A DNA stretch of 64,000 nucleotides, from the NCBI RefSeq assembly GCF_013359755.1, contig NZ_JABMCJ010000079.1, positions 124,001 to 188,000 of the forward strand, given 5' to 3'. Origin of the DNA: Tardiphaga robiniae (lineage in GTDB: Bacteria > Pseudomonadota > Alphaproteobacteria > Rhizobiales > Xanthobacteraceae). Positions within the stretch are counted from its first letter, which is position 1. The number at the start of each line of letters is the position of its first letter. The notes beneath the pieces are model-generated. The model did no database searches and was not told where the DNA came from. It saw only the letters and a list, made by a program, of their open reading frames with translations. Of this stretch, positions 1 through 7,210 are shown piece after piece. The position numbers and the translations under genes were made by a program.

Positions 1-488
1 GGTTTGCGCGCGGCGACGTCTATATGCGACACGAGCGCGGCGAGATTTCCGACGACGCATTCTTTGCGCATCTGCACGACACGCTCGGTATCGATCTGAC
101 GCCGGCACAATTTCTCGAAGGCTGGAATGCGATCTTCGTCGGGGAGATGCCGGGCATCGCCGAACTCCTCGCGCATGCCTCGAAGCGCTGGCCGCTCTAC
201 GCGTTCTCAAACACCAATGTCGCGCATGTCACGCATTTCTCGGAACACCATGCCGATCTGCTCAGTCACTTCCGCACGGTGTTTCTGTCGTCCTCGATCG
301 GGCTTCGCAAGCCCGATGCAAAATCCTATGAGCACGTCATCGCGGAAATCGGCATCCCCGCCGACCGCATCGTGTTCTTCGACGATCTTGCCGACAATAT
401 CGAGGCCGCTCGCGCTTGCGGATTGCAAACCGTCCACGTCACCTCGCCGACATCGGTCGCCGAGGCGCTCAAGGCACTCGGGCTTTAG
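1..488 (+). CDS. HAD-superfamily hydrolase, 5' end outside window
   Basis: The reading frame is open from base 3, upstream of the first ATG at 24, so the gene is cut by the window edge and its N-terminus with the nucleophile Asp motif I is missing. The visible part shows the remaining haloacid dehalogenase motifs in order: motif II in FSNTN, the motif III lysine in LRKPDAKSY, and the acidic motif IV FFDD. The spacing fits subfamily IA hydrolases (YihX or phosphoglycolate-phosphatase-like), which remove phosphate or halide from small molecules in the cytoplasm. The substrate cannot be told. The stop is 3 bases inside the convergent cbtA end. Confidence 0.85.
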   Translation, partial: FARGDVYMRHERGEISDDAFFAHLHDTLGIDLTPAQFLEGWNAIFVGEMPGIAELLAHASKRWPLYAFSNTNVAHVTHFSEHHADLLSHFRTVFLSSSIGLRKPDAKSYEHVIAEIGIPADRIVFFDDLADNIEAARACGLQTVHVTSPTSVAEALKALGL

Positions 489-1210
489 GTCCGCGAGATG
501 CGCTGGAAGGCGATGCTGGTGAGGACGCCGAGCAGTGCCCAGAACAGCAGGCTGGTCAGGACCGCTGCAACGACGAAACTGTGCGACAGTGCCTCGGGGA
601 CATCCGTATGGCCAGCCGGCGCCAGCGGTGCGCCGATCAGGTGCGGCAGGACGATCAGGCCAAGGCCGAGAATGGCGGCCCATGACGCCTTGCGGAAGAC
701 CAGCAGGCCGAGCCCCGCCGCGGTGGCGCAGGCAGTGCCGATCCACCAGGTCTGGCGCAGTGTGAGGTCGGCGACAGGCATTCCAGGCAGCTCCGGCGGC
801 AGGCCGAGGCCGGGCGCCGCCGTGAAGACGACGAAACCGCCGAGACCCCAGAACAGCCCTTCCCGCCAGCTCACGGCCCGGCCACGTAGCGCGAAGATGC
901 CGGCCAGTAGCAACGCGAAGCCGATGGCCGTCAGGATATTGGCGCCGGTGGTGAAGGCATTGCGCTGCAAGCCCTCGGCAGGCTCCCATTCAGCCTCATG
1001 GCTATGGGCGGCGGCGCCATGGTCGTGCGTATGGGCGGGCTGGGCAGCAGCCGTCGGCGCAACAGCGGCCGGAGCTTCCGCCTTGCGCTCATAAACTTCG
1101 CTTTTCTGGATCAGGGGAATGGTCCCGACCATCTGGGCGCCGGTGATGGCAGCGCCAGAGATCACGCCAGCCAGCGCTGCCGAGAAGACGATCGACCTGA
1201 AGACGGACAT
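485..1210 (-). CDS. cbtA: CbtA-family cobalt transporter, membrane subunit
   Basis: A 241-residue integral membrane protein with a predicted N-terminal segment (about 5-27), a His-rich linker around residues 60-71 (HTHDHGAAAHSH) and about five further hydrophobic segments. This layout and the neighbouring CbtB-type gene fit the CbtAB cobalt uptake family, in which CbtA is the multi-span subunit and histidines are thought to collect metal. It starts 3 bases after the cbtB stop, so the two are probably co-transcribed. No ATPase subunit is present nearby, as usual for this family. Metal specificity is inferred from family only. Confidence 0.8.
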   Translation of the reverse strand: MSVFRSIVFSAALAGVISGAAITGAQMVGTIPLIQKSEVYERKAEAPAAVAPTAAAQPAHTHDHGAAAHSHEAEWEPAEGLQRNAFTTGANILTAIGFALLLAGIFALRGRAVSWREGLFWGLGGFVVFTAAPGLGLPPELPGMPVADLTLRQTWWIGTACATAAGLGLLVFRKASWAAILGLGLIVLPHLIGAPLAPAGHTDVPEALSHSFVVAAVLTSLLFWALLGVLTSIAFQRISRT

Positions 1211-1213
1211 GTC

Positions 1214-1396
1214 TCAGTGGCAGGGGAATGCGTTGGCGTGGCGCGTGTCATGGGCCGCATTGTGGACGGCGCTGATATGCGAGAAGCCGACCATGCCGAC
1301 GATGAACAGACCGAGCGCCATGGCCAGAACTGCCTGCACGACGACATTGACGTCAGTGGTGACGGCGGAGATCTGGGCGGTCTGGGTCTGTTGCAT
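1214..1396 (-). CDS. cbtB: CbtB-family cobalt transporter, small subunit
   Basis: A 60-residue protein with one hydrophobic segment (VVVQAVLAMALGLFIVGMVG) followed by a His-rich C-terminus ending HANAFPCH. A single span with a terminal His/Cys metal motif is the hallmark of CbtB. I take the ATG at 1396 (MQQTQ), since an upstream start would add residues unlike the family. cbtA follows after 3 bases. CbtAB is often preceded by a cobalamin riboswitch; the gap to the next gene upstream here is only 63 bases, too short for one. Confidence 0.8.
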   Translation of the reverse strand: MQQTQTAQISAVTTDVNVVVQAVLAMALGLFIVGMVGFSHISAVHNAAHDTRHANAFPCH

Positions 1397-1459
1397 CGGA
1401 ATCCTCGCGAAATAGACGCCCAATTTAGCCGAGTTGCACCGGCGGCGCGACCGTTAATT

Positions 1460-1744
1460 TTACATCGCGCGGGCGAGATCGCGGCTGGTCAGATGAAAAT
1501 TCGCATCTGCCGCTACCGGCGCACGCACCAGCTTGGCGCCGGCCGCCGCCTGGAACACGTCTCTGTGGTCGCGGAAATAGGCCGCGCAGTCCTCCGGCGA
1601 CGGATAACGCCGGAGCAGCGTCCGGAACGCATGACGGTGCACCATGCACAGCCCGCAATGGCCGGACGGCCGGAATGCCAGCGCATCGACATCCGCCCGC
1701 CAGACAGGCGCTTCATCGTCGGTTGCGGCGTGGTTGTCGGTCAT
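1460..1744 (-). CDS. Small conserved protein with Cys/His motif, unknown function
   Basis: A 94-residue cytoplasmic-looking protein without signal peptide or membrane segment. It contains a compact motif SGHCGLCMVHRHAF around residues 27-40 and a second His near the C-terminus (NFHL), so it may bind a metal or thiol ligand; that is inference. I do not recognise the family. It lies on the same strand 63 bases upstream of cbtB, so it may be the first gene of a cbtB-cbtA transcription unit starting between 1745 and 1852, divergent from moeA. Confidence 0.6.
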   Translation of the reverse strand: MTDNHAATDDEAPVWRADVDALAFRPSGHCGLCMVHRHAFRTLLRRYPSPEDCAAYFRDHRDVFQAAAGAKLVRAPVAADANFHLTSRDLARAM

Positions 1745-1852
1745 GATCGCCGATGTCTACCGTGTTTCCCTGCCCTGCCAAAGCGGCTGTGGTTTTGCGT
1801 CCGCTCCCGCTCTCCGCTATGACGGGCGCCCACACTGCCGGAGATCCCCGCG

Positions 1853-3061
1853 ATGGCCCTGATGCCGGTTACCGATGCCATGGCCGCGATTCTCGCGGGC
1901 GCCGATGCGCTGCCTGAGGAGATGGTGCCGCTGGAAGACGCGTTCCACCGCGTGCTCGCCCGCGACATCGCTTCGCGGCGAACGCAACCACCGGAGCCCA
2001 TGTCAGCGATGGACGGCTATGCCGTGCGCGCCGCCGATGCGACGTTGGGCGCCAAGCTCCGCGTCATCGGCGAGATCGCCGCAGGCAAGCCGTTCGACCG
2101 CCCGCTGCAGACCGGCGAAGCCCTGCGAATCTTCACCGGCGGCGTTTTGCCCGCTGGCGCCGACGCCGTCGTGATCCAGGAAGACACAACGCGCGAAGGT
2201 GACGTCGTCGGGATCAACGAAGCTGCAATTTCCGGCAAACATATCCGCCCGGCTGGCGTCGATTTCAACGAAGGCGATGTGCTGCTGCGCGCCGGCACCC
2301 GCCTTACCGATCGCGACCTGGCGCTTGCTGCCGGGATGAACCATCCGTCACTGCCCGTGCGGCGACGGCCGGTCGTTGCGGTGCTCGCCACCGGCGACGA
2401 ACTGGTAATGCCCGGTGCGGTCCCCGGCCCCGGCCAGATCGTGCTCTCCAATGGCTTCGCGCTGCGTGCACTGACCCGTGCCGAAGGCGCCGAGGTGATC
2501 GATCTCGGCATCGCCGTCGACACGCTGGAGGCGACCACATCGGCCATTCAGCGCGCGATCGATCTGAAGGCGGACGTGCTGATCACCACCGGCGGCGCGT
2601 CGGTCGGCGACCACGACCTCGTGCAGCAATCCCTGATCAATGCCGGCGTCGAGATGGCGTTCTGGCGCATCGCCATGCGGCCGGGCAAGCCGATGATGCA
2701 CGGACGCCGCCAGAGCATGCGGGTCATCGGCCTGCCCGGCAATCCCGTCTCGTCCTATGTCTGCGGCTTCCTGTTCATGGTGCCGCTGCTGCGCGCGCTG
2801 TCCGGTCGAAACGAGGTCGCTCACGCGCTCGAACCCGCCGTGCTCGGCCGCGACCTCGCCGCCAACGACCAGCGCGAGGATTACCTGCGCACGCGTCTGG
2901 AAACCCGCGCCGACGGCACCGTGGTGGCGACGCCGGTGATGAAACAGGACTCGTCGCTGCTGGGAAATCTGGCTGTCGCCGAAGGACTTCTGATCCGCAA
3001 GCCATTCGCTCCCGCCGCCGCCGCTGGTGATTCCTGCGCGATCATGCGACTGCCTGTTTAA
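1853..3061 (+). CDS. moeA: Molybdopterin molybdotransferase MoeA
   Basis: MoeA inserts molybdate into adenylylated molybdopterin, the last step of molybdenum cofactor synthesis. The 402-residue length is typical. Visible landmarks are MDGYA (53-57), FTGGVLPAGAD (94-104), LATGDEL (178-184), TTGGASVGDHD (245-255, the MoCF-binding loop) and GLPGNPVSS, all conserved in MoeA and gephyrin. The start could also be the ATG three codons later. In relatives moeA usually lies close to lexA; here a decarboxylase and an acetyltransferase sit between them. Confidence 0.95.
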   Translation: MALMPVTDAMAAILAGADALPEEMVPLEDAFHRVLARDIASRRTQPPEPMSAMDGYAVRAADATLGAKLRVIGEIAAGKPFDRPLQTGEALRIFTGGVLPAGADAVVIQEDTTREGDVVGINEAAISGKHIRPAGVDFNEGDVLLRAGTRLTDRDLALAAGMNHPSLPVRRRPVVAVLATGDELVMPGAVPGPGQIVLSNGFALRALTRAEGAEVIDLGIAVDTLEATTSAIQRAIDLKADVLITTGGASVGDHDLVQQSLINAGVEMAFWRIAMRPGKPMMHGRRQSMRVIGLPGNPVSSYVCGFLFMVPLLRALSGRNEVAHALEPAVLGRDLAANDQREDYLRTRLETRADGTVVATPVMKQDSSLLGNLAVAEGLLIRKPFAPAAAAGDSCAIMRLPV

Positions 3062-3219
3062 AGGCCGAGATGCGCGATGGGATGCCGGGCCACCGGAACT
3101 TCCGCCGCGCGGCATGTTCTCTGAGCTTTTTTCTGACTGAGATACCTTAACGCGGCTTCAGTCACTGAATTGTCACGTAACGCAGCGAGACATCGCAGCG
3201 AAACAAGATCGGTGCACAA

Positions 3220-5577
3220 ATGGACTATTTCAAACGCTTCAATTTCCTGTTTGCGATGCCAACATTCGACGCCGACGATCTCGAGGGCATTCGCCTCAAT
3301 CAGATCGTCGATGAGATCGAGCGTTCCGGCTTCGAAGTCGTCAAGGCGCGCAAGCTCGAAGACGCAACGATCGCGGTCCAGACCGACGCGGCGATCGGCT
3401 GCATGGTGGTCGACTGGGGAAAGAAGGGCCTCGAAGGCAAGACCGCGGCGCTGATCAACCTGATGCGCAAACGGGGCCTCGATTTCCCCATCATCCTGCT
3501 GATCCGTCGCAAGCGGTTTGAAGACGTCCCGGTCGAGGTGCTCGATTTCATCGACGGTTATGTCTTCCTGTCGGAGGAAACACCGCCGTTCATCGCCAAG
3601 AATCTCATCAGCCGGTTGAAGCAATATGCCGAGACACTGAAGACGCCGTTCTTCGGCGCTTTGGTCGACTATGCCGAGGAAGGCAACCAGCTCTGGACCT
3701 GCCCGGGCCACAATGGCGGCGTGTTCTACAGCCGCAGCCCGATCGGCCGCGTGTTCATGGAACATCTCGGCGAAGCCGTGTTTCGCGACGACCTCGACAA
3801 TTCGGTGCTCGATCTCGGCGATCTGCTGACCCATGAGGGCCCTGCTTTGCAGGCGCAGAAGGAAGCCGCGCAGATCTTCGGGGCGGAGAAAACCTATTTC
3901 GTGCTCAACGGCACCTCGACCTCCAACAAGGTCGCGCTATCGGCTCTGGTCACCGATGGTGACCTCGTGCTGTTCGACCGCAACAACCACAAGGCGGCCT
4001 TGCACGGCGCATTGATGATTTCAGGCGGTGTGCCGATCTATGTGCCAACGACGCGCAATCCCTGGGGCCTGATCGGCCCGATGAACTGGGACGCGCTCGA
4101 CGAGGACGCGCTGCGCGAGCGCATCCGTATCAATCCGTTGGTCACGGATCCCGAGGCCTGGAAGCGTCCACGCCCGTTCCGCGTCGCCGTGGTCGAACAG
4201 TGCACCTATGACGGCACCATCTACAGCGCCGAGATGATCATCGCGCGCATCGGCCATCTCTGCGATTACATCCTGTTCGACGAAGCCTGGGCGGGCTTCA
4301 TGAAATTCCACCCGCTCTATGCCGGTCGCTTCGCCATGGGGCTCAAGGAGCTTGGTCCGGATTCCCCGGGTATCATCGCGACGCAGTCGACCCATAAGCA
4401 GCTCGCGAGCTTCTCGCAGGCGTCGCAGATCCACATGAAGGATCGCCACATCCGCGGGCAGAAGCGCCGCGTCGAGCACCGGCGCTTCAACGAAAGCTTC
4501 ATGCAGCACGCCTCGACCTCGCCATTCTATCCACTGTTCGCATCATTGGATGTCGGCGCGCAGATGATGAAGGGCCGCTCGGGCGAAGTGTTGTGGGACG
4601 ATACGATCCGCCTCGGCATCGAACTGCGCAAGAAGATGCGCGCGGTGCGCCGCGAGTTCGAGGAGAAGGAAACCCGCGCCGAGCGTCGCTGGTTCTTCGA
4701 ACCCTTCGTGCCCGAGCGCGTCGCGATTCCCGACGCAGCCAGCGAAGGTGCTGTTCACAATGTGCCGTGGGAAAGCATCGGCACTGACCAGCTCGCCACC
4801 AATCCGGCTTATTGGCAGCTCGCGCCTGACGCCGCTTGGCATGGCTTCCCCGGCATGGAAGCCGGTTTCACCATGACCGATCCCAACAAGCTGACGGTGC
4901 TGACACCCGGCTTCGACCGCACCACCGGCGGCTATGCGGAACACGGCATCCCCGCGCCCGTGGTCGCGCAGTTCCTGCGCGAAAATCGCATCGTGCCGGA
5001 GAAGAACGATCTCAACTCGCTGCTCTTCCTGCTGACGCCCGGCGTGGAAGCCAGCAAGGCCGGCACGCTGATATCGGGCCTCGTCGCCTTCAAGAAGCTT
5101 CATGACGACAACGCCCTGCTCGAAGACGTCATCCCGGAATTCGCACGGCGCAGGCCCGCGCGTTACGCGGGCATACGCCTGAGGGATCTATGCGGCGACA
5201 TGCACCGGTTCTTCCGCGAGGCCAATGTGAGCGAACTTCAGACCAGGCAATTCTCCGCTGACCATCTGCCGGAGATTGCCATGTCACCCCATGATGCCGC
5301 GCGCTGTCTGGTGCGCAACGACGTCGATTACCTCCCGATCGATGAGATCTTCGGGCGCGTCGCGACGACGCCGTTCGTGGTCTACCCGCCCGGCATCGCC
5401 ACGATCGTCCCCGGAGAACGGCTCACCGAACGGTCAAAGCCGATGATCGATTATCTCAGGATGTTCGAGACCTGCTTCAACACCTTCCCGGGCTTCGACG
5501 TCGAAATCCAGGGCATCTACCGCAAGGTCGACGCCAATGGCCGGATCCGACTTTACACTTACGTGGTCTCCGAATAG
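3220..5577 (+). CDS. Orn/Lys/Arg decarboxylase, fold type I, PLP-dependent
   Basis: A 785-residue enzyme of the large inducible-type amino acid decarboxylase family (AdiA, LdcC, SpeC relatives), which removes CO2 from arginine, lysine or ornithine to give agmatine, cadaverine or putrescine. Residues about 1-130 form the response-regulator-like wing domain, followed by the PLP domain; the Schiff-base lysine is K393 in STHKQLASFSQAS. The C-terminal domain is present, so the protein is complete. The substrate cannot be decided from sequence alone; arginine is my first guess from length. It is followed after 21 bases by a GNAT acetyltransferase, suggesting a two-gene operon. Confidence 0.9.
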   Translation: MDYFKRFNFLFAMPTFDADDLEGIRLNQIVDEIERSGFEVVKARKLEDATIAVQTDAAIGCMVVDWGKKGLEGKTAALINLMRKRGLDFPIILLIRRKRFEDVPVEVLDFIDGYVFLSEETPPFIAKNLISRLKQYAETLKTPFFGALVDYAEEGNQLWTCPGHNGGVFYSRSPIGRVFMEHLGEAVFRDDLDNSVLDLGDLLTHEGPALQAQKEAAQIFGAEKTYFVLNGTSTSNKVALSALVTDGDLVLFDRNNHKAALHGALMISGGVPIYVPTTRNPWGLIGPMNWDALDEDALRERIRINPLVTDPEAWKRPRPFRVAVVEQCTYDGTIYSAEMIIARIGHLCDYILFDEAWAGFMKFHPLYAGRFAMGLKELGPDSPGIIATQSTHKQLASFSQASQIHMKDRHIRGQKRRVEHRRFNESFMQHASTSPFYPLFASLDVGAQMMKGRSGEVLWDDTIRLGIELRKKMRAVRREFEEKETRAERRWFFEPFVPERVAIPDAASEGAVHNVPWESIGTDQLATNPAYWQLAPDAAWHGFPGMEAGFTMTDPNKLTVLTPGFDRTTGGYAEHGIPAPVVAQFLRENRIVPEKNDLNSLLFLLTPGVEASKAGTLISGLVAFKKLHDDNALLEDVIPEFARRRPARYAGIRLRDLCGDMHRFFREANVSELQTRQFSADHLPEIAMSPHDAARCLVRNDVDYLPIDEIFGRVATTPFVVYPPGIATIVPGERLTERSKPMIDYLRMFETCFNTFPGFDVEIQGIYRKVDANGRIRLYTYVVSE

Positions 5578-5598
5578 GGAGCACGTAAGGAGCCTGAT

Positions 5599-6168
5599 TT
5601 GCCAACGGAACTCGAACAGCCGGTCGTCATCCGACCATCACGCGACACCGACGTCGATGCCATGCTGGCGATCTATCGCCGGCACATCCGGCAAGGCGTC
5701 GAGGAAGGCGTCAGCGACGCCGACACGCCGCAGCCCGACGATCTCAGAGACCGGCGCAAGAACCTGCGCAGCAAACGGTTCCCGCATCTCGTCGCCACGC
5801 AAGGCGGCGAGGTCGTCGGCTACGCCTATGTGGTGCTGTTTCGGAAGCGACCGGCCTATCGCTACACGGTCAAGCATTCGATCTATATCCACCACGGACA
5901 TGTCGGCCGGGGCATCGGCCGGCTGTTGATGCGCGAGTTGATCGACGTCTGCGCGGCGGCCGGCTTTCGCCAGATCATCGGCTATATCGATGCCGACAAC
6001 ACGGCCTCGCTCGGCCTTCATGAGAGCTTCGGCTTTGCCCGCGTCGGCTTGCTGCCCGGCGTCGCCTATCGCTCCGGCCGCTGGGCCGACACGATCATGG
6101 TTCAGCGCTCGTTGGCCACCGGCTCCACAACTCCGCCGCCGCCCATCGGGCGCATGACGTCCGCGTAG
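5599..6168 (+). CDS. GNAT-family N-acetyltransferase (phosphinothricin acetyltransferase-like)
   Basis: A 189-residue GNAT enzyme. The start is TTG at 5599, supported by the ribosome-binding site AAGGAG six bases upstream and by the first domain residues VVIRPSRDTDVDAM. The acetyl-CoA loop is visible as HHGHVGRGIGRLLM, and ADNTASLGLHESFGF is the C-terminal signature of the PAT/BAR group. Targets in that group are primary amines such as phosphinothricin or methionine derivatives. Coupling to an amino acid decarboxylase suggests that it may acetylate an amine product, but this is only inferred from position. Confidence 0.82.
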   Translation: MPTELEQPVVIRPSRDTDVDAMLAIYRRHIRQGVEEGVSDADTPQPDDLRDRRKNLRSKRFPHLVATQGGEVVGYAYVVLFRKRPAYRYTVKHSIYIHHGHVGRGIGRLLMRELIDVCAAAGFRQIIGYIDADNTASLGLHESFGFARVGLLPGVAYRSGRWADTIMVQRSLATGSTTPPPPIGRMTSA

Positions 6169-6259
6169 CCCAGGCGACCGGGAAGCATTTTCCGTATCCG
6201 TCGAGGATCGACGACTGGTGAGGAACAGCCTCCTCAAACCTCCCTCAACGTGCATTCTG

Positions 6260-6308
6260 TTGACGGCAAATTAAGCATTGCAGAACACATATGGAACATA
6301 TAGTGTTC
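6260..6308 (+). promoter_or_regulatory. lexA promoter region with LexA (SOS) boxes
   Basis: A perfect alphaproteobacterial LexA box, GAAC-N7-GAAC, lies at 6283-6297. Its second half (6294-6297) is also the left half of a palindromic GAAC-N7-GTTC ending at 6308. A -35-like TTGACG is at 6260-6265, so bound LexA would cover the region of the -10 element and the transcription start. This fits autoregulation of lexA, about 170 bases upstream of its start. The rest of the 6169-6469 gap shows no gene. Confidence 0.8.
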
Positions 6309-6469
6309 GTTCATGATTTGTTTCGAGATTCTGTGGCTTTGAGTAGTTTGAGAGTGCCCGAACTCGCGCAACCGATCTTCGAACGATCGTCTCCGGATTG
6401 AGGCTCACCGTTCGAAGGCCCTTTGAAACGCACGCGGCGGCCGACACCGTCAACTGAGGATGGCTTCAG

Positions 6470-7192
6470 ATGCTCACGCGCAAACAATACGAACTCCTGC
6501 GATTCATCGATCAACGGCTGAAGGAAGCCGGCGTCCCGCCGTCCTTCGACGAGATGAAGGATGCGCTCGACCTGCGCTCGAAGTCCGGCATCCATCGTCT
6601 GATCACGGCGCTAGAAGAACGCGGCTTCATACGCCGTCTGCCCAACCGCGCCCGTGCCATCGAAGTCATCAAGCTGCCAGAGCTCGGCGCGCCGGTCACC
6701 GGCGGCACCGGGCGCCGCGGCTTCACGCCCAGCGTCATCGAAGGCACGCTTGGCAAGGTGCGTTCGGCCGCCAGCATCGCCAGCAACAGCGGCGATGATG
6801 ACAATGGCCGCACGGTTGCTATCCCGGTGATGGGCCGGATCGCGGCCGGTACGCCGATCGAGGCGCTGCAGACCCGCAGCCATACCATCAGCATGCCCGC
6901 CGACATGCTCGGCTCCGGCGAACATTACGCGCTCGAAGTGCGCGGCGATTCCATGCAGGACGCCGGCATTCTCGATGGCGACACCGTGCTGATCCAGCGC
7001 AACGAGAGCGCCGACACCGGCGACATCGTGGTGGCCCTGATCGACGACGAGGAAGCCACGTTGAAGCGCTTCCGCCGCCGCGGCGCGTCGATCGCGCTGG
7101 AGCCTGCGAATGACGCCTACGAGGTCCGTATCCTGCCACCCAACCGGGTGCGCATTCAGGGCAAGCTGATTGGCCTGTATCGCCGCTACTGA
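6470..7192 (+). CDS. lexA: SOS repressor LexA
   Basis: LexA represses DNA-damage genes and cleaves itself when RecA filaments form. Residues 1-70 are the winged-helix DNA-binding domain ([33 protein letters not shown]). A linker runs to about 115, and the S24-type protease domain follows with the scissile A126-G127, nucleophile S161 (RGDSM) and general base K199 (EATLKRF). The 240-residue length is normal for Rhizobiales. A GAGGA ribosome-binding sequence lies 9 bases before the ATG. The upstream boxes and two further box loci in this window show its likely targets. Confidence 0.97.
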   Translation: MLTRKQYELLRFIDQRLKEAGVPPSFDEMKDALDLRSKSGIHRLITALEERGFIRRLPNRARAIEVIKLPELGAPVTGGTGRRGFTPSVIEGTLGKVRSAASIASNSGDDDNGRTVAIPVMGRIAAGTPIEALQTRSHTISMPADMLGSGEHYALEVRGDSMQDAGILDGDTVLIQRNESADTGDIVVALIDDEEATLKRFRRRGASIALEPANDAYEVRILPPNRVRIQGKLIGLYRRY

Positions 7193-7210
7193 GATTTGCG
7201 CATCGACGGA

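Noticed and set aside
1397-1459. Cobalamin riboswitch upstream of cbtB
   Set aside because: Only 63 bases are available and no B12-box-like sequence is seen.
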